Source: Climacteris rufus
Taxonomy: Eukaryota > Chordata > Aves > Passeriformes > Climacteridae
DNA length: 64,000 nucleotides
Assembly: GCA_013398175.1 (NCBI GenBank)
Contig: VZRZ01005152.1
Coordinates: 717,187 to 781,186, forward strand
Reading direction: 5' to 3'
Positions 24,301-39,300 of this stretch are shown here, piece by piece. The notes under the pieces are model-generated. The model worked only from the letters and a program-made list of their open reading frames with translations, did no database searches and was not told the origin of the DNA. Both the position numbers and the translations under genes were made by a program. Within the stretch, counting starts at the first letter, position 1. Each line of letters starts with the position of its first letter.

Positions 24301-27300
24301 AAAGCTGTTACAGCAGAATGTAGCAGTTACCACATGTGCCACAGCATGAATGCAAGTCTGACTACATGGTGGTTTCCATACTAGTATTTAATATTTCTAG
24401 AGACTTTGGGCTATCTTTCTCTTCATGAATAGCTGTCATCATTGTTCTTTTAGAAGAATTGCAGGGGCTTTGTAATAAAATACATTGTAGAGATTCTTTA
24501 AACATTTATTGTTTATGCTGAACTATGGGTATATTTCTTGCCATCGCACAATACTTCAAAATTATGTAGAAGTGACGATATAAACAATATATTTTAGTTA
24601 TTTATGTGATATGCATTATAGATTGAACATACTGTTACAAACTGCAAAATCAAAGGGTTATAGTTTTGAAACCAGAATTAGATAACAAGTAAGCTTATTT
24701 TACTCTCAGCAGTATATTTGAATGCAACTTAATCTGAAATACCTGCTGCTAGTTGATGCATTTTTTACATTTGCATTTTTTAAGTACAAGTTCATCCTTC
24801 TATCAAGTATTTTATTTTGATGCATAACTGAATGAAATTTATGACGTCTGAATACATTGCATGTGATATCCCTACGTAGCTTTTCAACTCAGCTGAAATA
24901 CTTGCTTATGCCAAGCTTGTAGACACCCACATAAACATACACACGTGTTGATATGTCTGGAGCCCTGATACACTGTGATGATTCAGTGTAAATAGAGCAT
25001 TGTGTGAAGCTGTAATCCCAGGGGCGTTTATAATCACGCTTACGTGTCTGCTACTGATGAAAATGGGCCTGGATAGGCATTTTATTAATGGTTGTGTTTA
25101 CAGAACTAGTTTACTGACATTTTAGTTTTCCATAGCTGTCACCACTACTAATGCTATTTAACAAATCCTCAGTCTTGATATAACTCTCTCTCCAGTCTAT
25201 GGGTTTCATTCTACAGGTGAGCTGCTTTGTTGGTTTATGACTTAGAGAGTTACTCAGAATTCCTTTGCAGCCCTTTGCTGAAGGGGTGTTAGAAGTGTGA
25301 GTACCGTGGCCCTTGAATGGTTGGTTCATACTGTGGAATGTTAACTTGAACCTAATTCAGGTGATGTAAAGAAGTGTGCTATGTATTGACCTTTTGTGAA
25401 TTGTTGTCTCACTGTTGTTGTACAACGGTTTGTAAGGGCTCAACAATACACTTTGACACAATTAATTTTTTTTCCTTCTTACATATTGCATTGTTTTGAG
25501 ACTTCTACAGCTCTGATTCAGGGTAATATAGTAGCAGCAGTTTAGTAGCTTATTTCTCAACTTTGTGACTGCATTTGTATGGTATTTGAGCTCCAAATTC
25601 AAATCACAATTATCGTATTTGTCTGAATATTTGTTTTTTAATGATATCTATTTCCATTCAGGTAAACTGGATAAAATTATTTTGGTTGAAAAGTGTGAAA
25701 ACAATTACCCTTGAGATACTTGCTTATTATTTTCTAATGTTCAAGTTCAAAAGCCATTGTTAGAGTATCTACAACACTGCTACATTATACTTTATTTTGA
25801 TTTTTTTTTTTTCCTGCCTTAGGAACTGATACAGAATGCAGAAGATGCTGGTGCCACAGAGGTTAGGTTCTTATATGATGAAACTCAGTATGGAACAGAA
25901 ACTTTATGGTCAAAGGACATGGCACAATATCAGGGTAAATAATTTTTAAATTAAATTTGGCCATTATTCTTCTATATGCATGTCAGTTGGGATCAGCTGT
26001 CCTGGATGTCCCCTCTCAGCTCCTTATGCACCCCCAGCTCACTTGCTGTTTGGGTCACATGAGAAACAGATAAGGCCTTGGTTCTGTATAAGCACTGCTC
26101 AGTGATAACTAAAACGACCCTGTGTTATCACCACTGTTTCCAGTGAAAATCCAAAACACAGCCTCCAGCTATCATGGAGCCCAAACCAGCACATCAGTTT
26201 TTAATGTAAAGATGACCCTAGCTCTTTACATTTGAGCATTGTCTAGGCAGTTCTGTTTTTCTTCCCCATCACTTTTTCTCTTGCCCTTAGCCAAACTTTG
26301 CTCCTGTATACTGCAAGTTCAGTTTCTTGTGACTTTAAGGTTTTTATCTAATATGGCTTTGTGTGATAAAGGTCAGTTATGTATTTAACAAACATATTGC
26401 TTGGTTATCCCAAAAGGCATTTAGTCATGATTTGAAGATTTCAGTGATGGGTGATCCACTACTTCTTTCTTCTGGCTTTTTTCAGTCATTAATCAGCCTT
26501 GTGCCACATGACACTTCTTTCAAAAGTTTTGTTGTTTTCTGTTTTTTGCTCAGTTTTTCAGAATCATTCTTTTAAATGTGGACATCAGAATTAAATACCA
26601 CAACAGAATATAAATCTAAGTACCATTTACAGAGGTAAATCCATCTCCTTGCTTTTCCTTTTGCATTTTGCTTTTCTTTTCATTACCAGGCGTAATTTGG
26701 TGTCACATCAAGTCATAGCGTCTCCATTAAATTTACACATGCATACTTCAAAGAAATACTTTCTCAGCTCTGAGAGTTCATTTCCTGGAAATTTTAAACA
26801 GTTAATAGTTTTCTTCTGCCATCTTTTTAACCTTCACCTCTTTATTATAGGGCCAGCATTTTATGCGTACAACGATGCAATTTTCACCCCTGAGGACTGG
26901 CATGGTATACAGGAAATAGCAAGAAGCAGGAAGAAAGATGATCCCCTCAAAGTTGGAAGATTTGGAATTGGCTTTAATTCAGTTTATCATATAACAGGTA
27001 CTCCTAGTAGTTCTTTTAGAATGAAAATGTTGAAGTTTTAAATAGTTAAATTACTTTAGTTGTTCATCAAAGATTTAATATATTCTCTATGGTGCATTTT
27101 AAAATTAGTTCAATTAGTTAAGAAGCATTCCTATTTTTCTAAAATCCTGTAAGGCAGCTTTTTGATTTTGAAAGGTTTTGGAGAAGATTGTTTCTTCTAT
27201 TAGCATCATTATGGACTTAGTCCCTTATATTGAAATGAACACTCCTTTACACTGTTACTTCAATTATACACTGATGCTTATGTTATAGAAGTCCATAATA

Positions 27301-30300
27301 TAATAGGGTAGGTATGCAAGTAGAATTGTGAAAGTTCTGCTCAGTAGACTGAAAATCTTTTTCAGGTTCTTTGTATGATAAGTTGTATGATAAGTATGAT
27401 TTTTATTTACTGCTAGAAAAGATATTATGTAATAGAGGTATATGCACGTTTACACTTGAAAGAGATAGTACATACTGTTTCACAACCTGGTATTGTTCAG
27501 CTATTATTCTCATAGAATGTTGTATTGTGGTAGAGAAGCAGTATAAATAATGCTTACAATCTCCATAGTTACGATCATACAGGATAAGGGGCAAATTTTT
27601 GCTGAAATAAAAATTTTTACCTTGTGAAGTGAGTTAGTAAGACACATGGTATTTTTTAACAGTATTTTACCTAGATGAGAATGAATAAAATGAATACATT
27701 CTGTGGCTTGATAATTCTGTGAATTTGTGCTTTTAAATGTACAGGATTACTGTTTGCCAGCTTTCAAGATCTGTAAACTATGAATCTAGTAAAACATAAA
27801 TGTAGTAAATTAATTTGTTGGGGGTTTTTTATTGAAAATACTGGAAACATAAAATTATACAGTGGAAAGAAATTGTACTTCTTGTTGCTCACTGTCTGCT
27901 AGAATTCAAATAGTTAAATGAGTATGTATATATTTAATTGCAGAATAGGTGTGTGCTTGTTTCTTCCCTGTCAGTAAGCACTGAATTATGTTATCAGAAT
28001 CATAGGATCATGCAGGTTGCAAAAGACCTTTAAGAGCATTGAATCCAACTGTAAGCCTAGTGGTCCCAAATTCACTACTAAGCCATGTCCCTAAGGGTCA
28101 CCTCTGTGTGTATTTTAAAGACCTCCAGGATGGTGACTCAGCCATTTCCCTGGGGATTATACTCAGTTCATTGCATTTTTTTAATATGTTTTTCTTGCCC
28201 TTTTAAAATTTGCTCCTTAAGACTGTATTTTTAAAATACGTTCTTTTAAGGATTAGTAATAATTGTTGTTTTTTATGTATACAGATGTCCCTAGCATTTT
28301 CAGTGGTGACCAGATTGGAATGCTTGACCCCCATCAAACCCTTTTTGGACCTCATGAGTCAGGCCAGTGTTGGAATCTGAAAGAAGATAGCAAAGAAATA
28401 AATGAACTTACAGACCAATTTGCACCATTCATTGGTGTATTTGGCAGCACTAAGGAAACCTTTAAGAATGGAAACTTTCCTGGTACCTTTTTTCGTTTCC
28501 CACTTCGTCTGCAGCCTTCCCAACTGAGCAGCAATGTTTATGACAAACAGAAGGTTTTGGAACTGTTTGAATCCTTCAGAGTCGATGCAGACACAGTATT
28601 GCTTTTCTTGAAGAGTGTTCAGGATGTTTCATTGCACATTCGGGAAGCTGATGGAACAGAGAGGCTGGTTTTTAGAGTAACTGCCAGTGAGAACAAGGCC
28701 TTGAAACACGAAAGACCCAATTCTATCAAAATCCTGGGAACTGCAATAAGTCAGTATTGTAAGGGAGTTCCAAGCAATAGCATAACCTGTGTGACATACC
28801 ATGTAAATATAGTTGTAGAAGATGAGAGTGTTAAGGACGCACAGAAAACATCCTGGTTAGTATGTAACTGTGTGGGTGGTCGAGGAATGTGTACAGAACT
28901 GGATTGTTTAGCTGATGACTTGAAATTTGTTCCTACTATTGGAATAGCTATGTCTTTATCAACTAACGAGGAGGAAAATGGAGCTGTCGCAGACTTTTCA
29001 GGAAGAGCATTTTGTTTTCTGCCTTTGCCTCCGGGTGAAGAAAGCAAAACTGGACTCCCAGTTCATGTTAGTGGTTTCTTTGGTCTCACAGACAATAGAA
29101 GGAGTATCAAATGGCGAGAGCTGGATCAGTGGAGAGATCCAGCAGCTTTGTGGAATGATCTTCTTGTGGTAAATATAGTGCCTAAGGCATATACCACCCT
29201 TATTTTGGAAGCTATCAAACGAATGGAGACTGAGAAGAATTCAGATTTTCCATTGTCAGCTGAAAGAATTTATCGGTTATGGCCTGATGAAAACAAAATC
29301 AGGGTACCCTGGAAACCCATTGTAGTACCTCTCTTTAAAGAGCTGCTCCAGCATACAGTTATTTACTCAGTGAGTAATCAGTGGATAAAGGTGGAACAGG
29401 TGCACTTTTCTGAAATGGATGAAAGTTTGGAGTACACACAATCTGTTCTCAACTACCTCCAGAATTCAGGGAAGCAGATTGCCAAGGTACCAGCAAATAT
29501 TGCTAGTGCAGTGCATCTTACTATTTCTACTGCTAAAGCTGTGAAAAAAGTGACGCCTTCTGTAGTGCGGCAAGTGCTAAGGAAATCTGGTCACAGTGGA
29601 CCTGCTGAAGAAAAGCTTCATCTTTTAGAATTTGTGCTTTCTGATGGAGTCTACAGTGAACTGATTGGATTGGAGCTTTTGCCTTTACAGAATGGGAATT
29701 TTATTCCTTTTTCCTCATCTGTGTCAGAACAGGATATAGTTTACATAACCTCAGAAGAATATCCCAGGTATGCTCAATATTTGTAATACTGTGGGGGGTT
29801 GTTTGTTTGTTTACATTTATATGTTAAAACAACTTCAGACTGTTCTTTGCTTATCAACAAAGAAGGTATGCAGAAGCCTGTACTGTGATGAAATAATGTA
29901 TAGATAGAACTCAACTTTCTGTCTATATGTATATGTCTGTGTGCATAAGTCTCGCTTGAAAAGTTTGACAGCTATTTGCCGTTAACCCTTTCTAAAAGAA
30001 AAGTGTGATCTAGGCTTTTAGAGAATACCTCAGGATACATTTCATTTTCTTCTGGGAATTCCAAATAGGAGATTCAAAACATACATACTAAGAAGTACTT
30101 TAAATTAGGTAATGATAAGAGCTTTTATTAAATTTAAAGCTTGAGTTTACACCTGGCTTTTTTTTTTTTTTTTAAATCACAATGCTTAATTTCAGTGAAG
30201 GGCTTAGTACTAAGAACTGGTTTCAGGAAATAAACAGATACTATGATGAGTTATCTTTTATATCTGCTCTCCTTTTGTTATTTCCAGTCCCTCTCCAATT

Positions 30301-33300
30301 AGTTTTTTTACCTTGCTTATTTCCCAGCTGCACCAGTGTTCCAATTTGGTTCTCATTTCATCAGCCAAAAGAGCTTACACTGACACTGGTAGGGGGATAA
30401 CAAAGAGCAGGCTAGCTGGAATAAATGAGCATGGAGTCACTGGGGAGAAAGCATGGCTACTGCTTTCTGTGTCTGTACTGGCTTATGCATATATTAAATG
30501 TTTGTTAAATCTGGACCGTTCTCCACATAATGTCTTAACACGTAGGGCTTGATGTCAGTCAGACATACCCAATGTCTTACTGTTCCTCCTTACAATGTGT
30601 TACCTGTATGTATGTGTACAGTGACCCCTTCTTGTCCTTTGCCTCAGAGTTCCACTCATTTCCGGACTCTCAGCTTGAGAGAATGTGATGCTTGTTTTGT
30701 GTTTTGTTGCTTTTACTGCTCTGTGGGCCGTTTATAAGGGAAGTAGAGGTGGGTTGGAGAGTGCCCATATAGGTGGTATTCAGGTAAAAAGTGCTTCAAA
30801 TGAGGTCCTTATGTAAATTGTGGTTTGAATATACGTGTAGACAGCAAATCTTCAAGAAAAGCAGTTGAATGCAGATAACTTGTCTTCCCATGTTTTTTGA
30901 GAGCAGTTTGCCTATTTTCAAGTCTGTTGCTGTTTTTCTGCTGTATTCTATTCAGAATCACAGTATGATTCTGAATTGGAACGGACCACAATGGGTCATG
31001 TGGTCCATCCTGGAGCACATGGCACAAGATTGTGTCCAGATGGTTCTTGAATCATTGAGGGAGACTCCACAACCTCTCCATGCAATCTGTTGCAGTGTGT
31101 GGTCACTGCACAGTAAAGAAGCTCTTCCTCGTGTTCAGGTGAAACTTTCTGTGCATTGGTTTATGGCCATTGCCTCCTGTCCTATTGCCTCTATCCTTGG
31201 TACCACAAAAAAGAGTTTGGTTTTATCTTCTTGACACCCTCCCTTCAGATACTTCTAGACATTGATGAGGTCCCCTCTCAGTCATCTCTTGTCAAGGCTG
31301 AACAGGCGCAGCTCCTTCAGCCTTTCCTCGTAAGAGATGCTCTAGTACCTTAGTCATCTTTGTAGCCCTCTGCTGGAACCACTCCAGGAGCTCCATAGAT
31401 TTAAACATGTAATCATAAACCCATAATCTTTCTTGTGCTAAACAATTCAGGTTATTTATCAGGAGATTAAAACTATTCAGAGCCTGTGATTCTAGTGTCT
31501 GTTTAAAACAGAAAAATTCTTTAGCATCAATTGTGAGATGATTTATCCTTTCTTGTTCCTTCACTTTGTTATTCTTTCCGGAAATTAAACCAGTACACTA
31601 ATATAGAAAACATACCCATGATGAGACTAATAAATTAGAACCCTGCTTCAGACTAGTCATCAGATACTTTTTTGGAAACTTAAGGATACCAGTATTTCTT
31701 ACTCAGTTCATGTTCCCTTGGTAATGGAGTTGGTTTGATTAGACTTGTAAAACTGATACAGAAGCATATAATAACAGGCATAAATCTCCTTGCTAGCTGT
31801 GATAAAATGGAAATAGTAATGCTTTCTTTACCTCTGTTCTTGCCTACATCAAGTATTTGTAATTCCAGTGTTATAAGTATGATAAATTACTTATGTTAGA
31901 TGCTTTAAAACACTTTCAGTTTAGGAGATTGGCTCTTTGTTTATTCAAATTTGGAGACTGCTAAGAAGTGAAGTAAGGTCTTGGGAATTTCCTTCTGTTA
32001 ACTGTGATGAGTAAGATTCTGTGTTTGTTTATGTCTAATGAACACACCTGTTGTCAGAATTAAGCTGGATATTTATTTTTGAATTCAGGAAGAACAAAGC
32101 CCTAAAAACTATTTAGTTTTAAGTTCTAAAGTAAGGGAAGGGTAGGATGAGACTGAGTCTTGGCACCATAATTTTAAATATTGACTGCAGATCTTTTGAA
32201 ATCGGCAGATATTTTCAAAGCTGCAGATCTTTTCAAATCCACAGATCTGTGTGGCATGCTGGATTTGTGTTGTATTTTTTGTATACTTTCAAACAAAATT
32301 TCTAAAAGACATAGAATAGCAGGTTTAAACTATTAAACTATTAAAACTAGCTATTTAAACTAATTTTTTTTTGTTACAACACAAGCAGGCGAAAATAGCT
32401 TTCTAATCCCAGTTTTCCTAGCATAAAAAACCTTGCTTAGACCTACCTTGAAAAGAAGAGTAGTTGGAAAAGTTACTTTCTTGCTAGTCTCTGCTTCTGA
32501 ACGTATAATTTTTTTCATTTGTCAGAAAATGCCCACTGAAAGCCCTACTCTGCATATGTAAGGGATTGCTTTGCATGCTGCTATTCTACCATGATGTTTA
32601 CCATGCTGGTCATGTCTGTTTAGTAACAAGTAACATAAATAAATGCTGTTTTGCTTAAGTGTGGGGGCCTTTTTGTTTTTGTTTTCCTTTTTTTTTCATG
32701 GTGTGCCAGATCACTCTTTCCTGGCCTGGAGGGAAGGCTACTTTCTGATGACCTGAAGCCTGAGCTTCTTACTGCTTTGAAAGAAGCTGCCAAAAGCCGA
32801 GGTAATGTGTCTTTTGTATTCTCTTATAGTGAAATTGATTCTAATGGTTGAACAGACTAGCTCTAAACACAACTTTAAGGTAATGTCTCTTGAAATTGAG
32901 TTGCCATAAATAAGTTAGTTATCAAAAAAAAAGAGGTAGACTATATTGTTTGAATTGGAAATGACACAAATGAAAATTATAAATGAAAAAAAAGGCAAAG
33001 GAAGAACAATGAAAATTAGCAATAAAATAATAGGTACTCAGTTAAATGTATTCAAGGATCAGTAACTTTATTCAAGTAGTATTCTTCCACTTAAGACAGT
33101 CTTAATTTTGTTTTGTATTTGTAGTATTTGCATATGCAATAGTTGTGTCATGGTTTTGGTATTGTGGATCATCTCTTATCTCACAATTGCAAGTGATCAC
33201 TTCAGTACATTTGTTTTAAACTGGATTAAACCAGTTTAAGTATCTAGCCTCAAGCATACTGTAGATCATATAATTTCATCACATGTTTCTTGAGTCTTGA

Positions 33301-36300
33301 TTCATAGTTTATAGTTGTGTCAACGTGGACCTACTGAAATACTTTGAATCACGATCAAAAGGCTTGGTGAAGGAGTTTGTTGCATCTATAGATAAGATGT
33401 CTCTATGTTTAACTGTCTTCACAATTAAATCCTTTTGGCAGCTATTCTTCTCAGAGTTTGTCTACACTTACCTTTCCATGCTTGTGTTTACCATTTGATC
33501 GGTAAATTTGAAACTTGAGTCTCAGAAGCATCCTCACGCAAACACAATTCGCAAACCAAGTCACTCATTAGCTCACCATATATTAATACTATTTTAAAAT
33601 AAGCTGTTCTTTAATGCCTAGAAAATGTACTTTTCAGGAAAAGATTGTTGCCTCTTTTTTTTTTTAATTGCTTCATCAGAGTTCTTTTTTACACTTAAGA
33701 CATTGGGACTAGATGTAGAATACTGTAACACATAGACTTGATTTGCTGTTCTTGATGTCCTTTATCATGGTCTTCAGTTATTCAGTCTCTATTTCTTCTG
33801 TGTTCTGACCTTTTTTCCCCTTCAATCCTTTAAATGTTCTCTTTATTGTTCTTTCTGTTCAGATGTAAAGCTCCTCCTTTCTCCATGTATTGATCATTCC
33901 TTCATTAACCAAAACAATAGAAAAATAAGGTAATTCTGAGGCAAGATGATAAATTTTTAAAGTATGGCAAAGCATCTGTAAAAAAATTAAAATACTTGAG
34001 AGTGACTTGTTGCATAGAGTTAAACATGTAAATATTTAAAATAATATAAAATGTATAGAAGATATTAAATCTGTGACTTCAACTGAATGTGAAGGACATC
34101 AAGTTTGAAGCTATTGTAAAGAAAACTTTATTTTAAAATCCAGAATTTTCAAGGCCCTGTCAGCTTATTATATGATGGATGTTGTCTTTATTGTTGTGCT
34201 AGAAGATGCTTGGTGTAATCTTTTTTTCCCTACTGTTAATTTCCCCCAGTACTGTTTTTAAAAATATTCTAAACTGTTGAAATAATGACTACTTTAAACT
34301 GTGTATCCAACGAGGGAATATTCATAATCTAGGATAGAACCATAAAGAGCTATTGTTTTATAGAACTTTTAAAGAACAGAAATATCAAGACAACCACAGT
34401 GAGGTTAGATGGATGAAGATTTTATGTAAGATAGCAATAGCAGTTTTGAAAAATGCCAGTTCTGTGTGATAATACCTTGAATTGACTTTTGAGATGTACT
34501 TTCCTAGACAATTTCCTCCAAGTGAATGCCACAAAGCAATCCAAAAGCATGCTTAAATTAAAATACAGAGTGAAACAACCAAAACAAAACACAGTATGTG
34601 ATTTAATATATCGTAAACAGAAAAACAGAGGTGACAGAAATGAAATAAACCCTGTATGTTTTTAAACCAATCCCTCACTGAGTTCTAGGATATTCCTTGT
34701 CTTCCTTGGCCTCAGAGCTGCAATTAAGTGTTTCTAGTCATTTTAGTTACTGGGGAGATTTTTGGTCACATTTAAGGTCTTGCTTTTGTCTCTTTTTTCC
34801 TCTGGCAGATTCTTTGGATGACATTTTTCTAGGGACTTGTTCTTCATATTATGTCTCCCATCGATTAGACAAACGTATTTTTGTAAATAAATATGACAAG
34901 TATTTTTTAAAATCTTATAAAAATTCTTAAATATTATTAAATAATCCTTTGCATGATTCAAGTGTCCTGCTTTTCATTCTGCCTTCTCCTAAATTATTCT
35001 TCATACTATGATTCTGCATAATTGTAAAGGACAACTGCACTACCATAGAAGTTGCATGTTACTAAAAATAATAAGTATTAGAAGGGGTTTTGACAGCTTT
35101 AGAAATATTAATCTGTCAAGAATTTTATTTATATAGCTGTAGAAATTATATCAGAGAGATTCCTGATACAGTTGCAGAAATAGAAACATTCTTATATTAT
35201 GTCTTGAGAAGATGGATATCAACTGTTTTTATTGTGTTGTTCAAAGACAAACAGATCTTATTTTTAATCTCCTAGAATGTGAACTGTACTTTTCTAGTTA
35301 GTAACTGTTTCTATACTTAGTGTATTAATGTGTAGCTCACAGGATGTTTTCTAAAAATGGATTTGATTATATTCTAGCCCAACAGCTTCTCTGGGGATTT
35401 TCAGGTATGGTTATTAACTGAAGATGTACTGGTTTGGATTGAAGCTTGATATTTGTGTGAATTTGGTGACTAGCTATTCTCATTACCCCATCTTTCTTGC
35501 AAAAGAACCTTGCCAAATAGAGCTGCCAAGAGATAACAACCTAAGATAATTGTTAAAAGAGTTGTAATCACAGCTGAGGGGAATATGCATATTGATGAAT
35601 AAAACCTTGTATTTGTTACATGGAGATTATCAATATTTTCATTGGTTTATTTATGTATTTTTAATAATTTTACATGCAGGAAGATTTCCTGTATTTTAAG
35701 ATCATATGTACAGTTTTAAAAACAATATTTTAAATTTCTGTTCTCAAATAAAAATATGGGACTTAAGTTTAGCTTTTAAGTAGATTCTTATCTTCGTAGG
35801 CCCTTCTGCAAGTTTTCCTCACTTCCACAAGGATGATGTGTTCACCTGTTTTTTGTTCAATAGAGCTAACAGAACCCATAGCTCTGTAGGCATGAAGTGA
35901 AAAGAAAAATACTTTTTCTGAAGGATGTCTATAATTGGTCTTAATCTTTATTTGGACTGTTGCCTCCAAGAGAAGGGCAATGTTATCTAGATGCATAATA
36001 GAAGATCTGACATTCAAATAGATTTCTTGCTTTCACTTCTGTCATTGTTTCTGATGTGTTGGGAGGTAGTGGTATTTTTATGTTTTGTGCTGTTTTCTTA
36101 CCCCCAGAAGTTCTGTAGTTTTTAAGTATAAACTGTCCTAATGATAATTGAGACAGTAGTGTATTTCTTTTAGTGAGAACTTAGTGAGAATAAAAGCATC
36201 TTTAGTGGGAATAAAAGAACTTTTAGTGAGAATAAAAGCATCTACATGTAGACTTAGTTTCAGCACTTTCTGCACCTGAGCCATTTTGATATATCTAATA

Positions 36301-39300
36301 AATAATCTCTCAAACCTATTTGAACATTTGCAATTACAGAAAAATAATGGATTAGATTTTTCTTTACCCCTAGGTAAATAAGTATGGTAAAGGAATCAAC
36401 CAAATGAAAAAATATGTTTGAGGCTTTCACTTCAATTCTAAATCTCTATTTGCTATGTATGCTTGAGAACTTTTGTGTTAAACTAACAAATGTAATGACA
36501 TACTGATAATTTTTGATTTGTTTGTATTTTTATACTAATATGGAATGTAGTTGGTTTTAATTAACTCCTGAAAGCAAAGGAAGCTGGTATCTGCAGTCCT
36601 ATTAAGCAAACTTTTTTTTCCCACAAAGGCAGGGCACAAATTAGACTTTTTTTTTTCTTATTTTCCTTTTTCTTTCTTCCCCCTCAAAGCCCCTTGTTAT
36701 GTAACTCTGCTCTGTGATTTTCACAGCTTTGTCTTTTTGCTATAATTTCAGGGAGGCCATGCACTCAGTTGCAACTTCTGAACCCAGAAAGATTTGCCCG
36801 GCTCATTAAAGAAGTTATGAACAGCGTGTGGCCTGGGAGAGACGTGGTGGTACAGTGGTATCCAGGTTTGGAAGAAAAAAAGCACCCATCAGTTTCCTGG
36901 CTGAAGATGGTCTGGAGGAATCTATATATACATTTTTCTGATGACTTGAGTGTGTTTGATGAAATGCCGCTTATTCCCAAGATGGTGCTGGAGGAAAATC
37001 AAACATCAGTAGAACTGGTTAGGTTTAGGAATCCATCACCTATCATTCTGGAAGATGAATCTGAGACTCAGCTCCCAGAATATTTAGCTGATATTATTCA
37101 GAAAGTTGGTGGAGTTGTACTTAAGAAACTGGATATTTCTATCCAACATCCACTTATAAAAAAATACGTGCATCCACCACTCCCAAGTGCTGTGTTACAA
37201 ATAATGGAAAAAATGTCCTTACAGAAACTATGCAATCAGGTTGCATCATTCCCATCGACACATAAAGATGCTCTTAGGGCGTTCTTAGCTAGTTTAACAG
37301 ATGCGAGTGAAAAAGAGAAGAATATTATTCAGGAATTGCTAATATTTAAAAAAATTGAAAAATCATCTGATGAAAGTGTTCCTGTTTTTACTGGGCTAAA
37401 AGGTAGTAAGGTATTACACCACACTGCCAAAATTCCTCCTGGTTTAAGATTTTCTGTTCCAATAATTGACAGCAGTGATGAAGCAACTATTCGCTTAGCT
37501 AATCTGCTGAAAATAGAACAGCTAAAGAGCACAGATTGCTTGAAGTTTGTTATAGAAGACATAAGAAGTGACTTTTATTCATGTGATGAAACAGCACAGA
37601 TAATGCAATGGGTTCTTGAAAATCTGACTTTTCTCAAAAATGAGAATACAGATGTGATAGACTGGCTGACACCACTAAAGTTTATTAAGATTTCACCAGA
37701 AAAGATCATGTCAGCAAATGAACTCTTTGATCCTGAGGTAGAACTTCTGCAACATTTGTTTTATGCTGAGGAGGAAAGTTGCTTCCCTCCTGTTATTTTT
37801 ACATCCTCAGATATTCTTCATTCATTGAGACAAATAGGCTTAAAAAATGAAGCCAGTCTTGAGGAAAATGATATCTTGAGAGTGGCAAAAAAAATTGAAA
37901 GTTTGCATGCTAACTCTAACACCAATCATGATTTGCTGTTCAGAAAAGCTAGAACTCTCTTGACAATTTTGAACAAAAACCATATGCTGCTTCACTCGTC
38001 TGAAACAAAAGCTGCGATGAAAAAGATAAAATGGATTCCTGCAAGTAAGGAAAGGCCTCCAAATTATCCAGGGTCCTTAGTTTGGAAAGGAGATCATTGT
38101 AATCTTTGTTCACCACCAGAAATGTGTGATATATCACATGCAATTTTAGTTGGCTCCTCAGTTCCTCTTGTGGAAAATGTACTGTTGGATATAGGAAAAG
38201 CACTTGGCATCCCCACCAAGCCTAGCATAAAAGCAGTCTTGAAACATTTCAAGGTGGTAGTTGATTGGCATAGTTCTAAAACCTTCAGTGATGAGGACTA
38301 CTATCAATTTCAGCATATCTTGCTTGAGATTTATGGATTTATGCATGATCATCTAGAAGAAGGCAAAGAAGCTTTTAAAGCCCTGAAGTTTCCCTGGGTT
38401 TGGACAGGTAAAACATTTTGTTCCCTCACACAAGCAGTAATAAAATCAGTTCCTGATCTTGATCTCCAACCTTATCTACATTATGTGCCGAAAACTATGG
38501 CAAAGTTTCACCAGTTGTTTAAATGTTGTGGTTCAATTGAGGAGTTAACACCAGACCACGTTTCTATGGTCATTCAGAAAATATATCTGAAGAGTGAGCA
38601 GTCTCTCTCGGAACAAGAGAGTAAGCAAAGCCTTCACATTATGTTGAGCATCATAAGATGGCTGTACAGCAATCAGATCCCTGCGAGTCTGCACACGCCC
38701 ATGCCACTGTACAGTGGCAAACTTCCTTATAAACTTGTAATGAGGCCAATTCATGAGTGCTGTTACTGTGACATCAAAGTTGATGACTTAAATGATTTGC
38801 TTGAAGATTCTGTTGAACCCATAATTTTGGTGCATGAAGACATACCAATGAAAACTGCAGAGTGGTTAAATGTCCCATGCCTGAGCACAAGACTGATTAA
38901 TCCAGAAAATATGGGATTTGAGCAGTCTGGCCAAAGAGAGCCCCTGACTGTAAGAATTAAAAACATACTGGAGGAATACCCTTCCATTTCAGATATCTTT
39001 AAGGAGCTGCTTCAAAATGCGGACGATGCTAATGCAACGGAATGTAATTTCCTGATTGACATGAGAAGAAATATGGATATAAGAGAGAACCTTCTGGATC
39101 CAGGAATGGCAGCATGTCATGGTCCAGCTTTGTGGTCATTCAATAATTCCGAGTTTTCTGACTCTGATTTCCTAAATATAACTCGATTAGGAGAGTCTCT
39201 AAAAAGGAGTGAAGTTGACAAAGTAGGAAAATTTGGACTGGGATTCAATTCTGTTTATCATATCACTGATGTTCCTATTATTTTGAGCCGGGAGTTCATG

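Larger units (their letters stand above)
29768..32709 (+). other. SACS: SACS intron 7
   Basis: GT...AG intron with an antisense CR1 (30,953-31,395) and a short tandem array (32,185-32,250). The rest is AT-rich and unrecognised. Confidence 0.9.
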
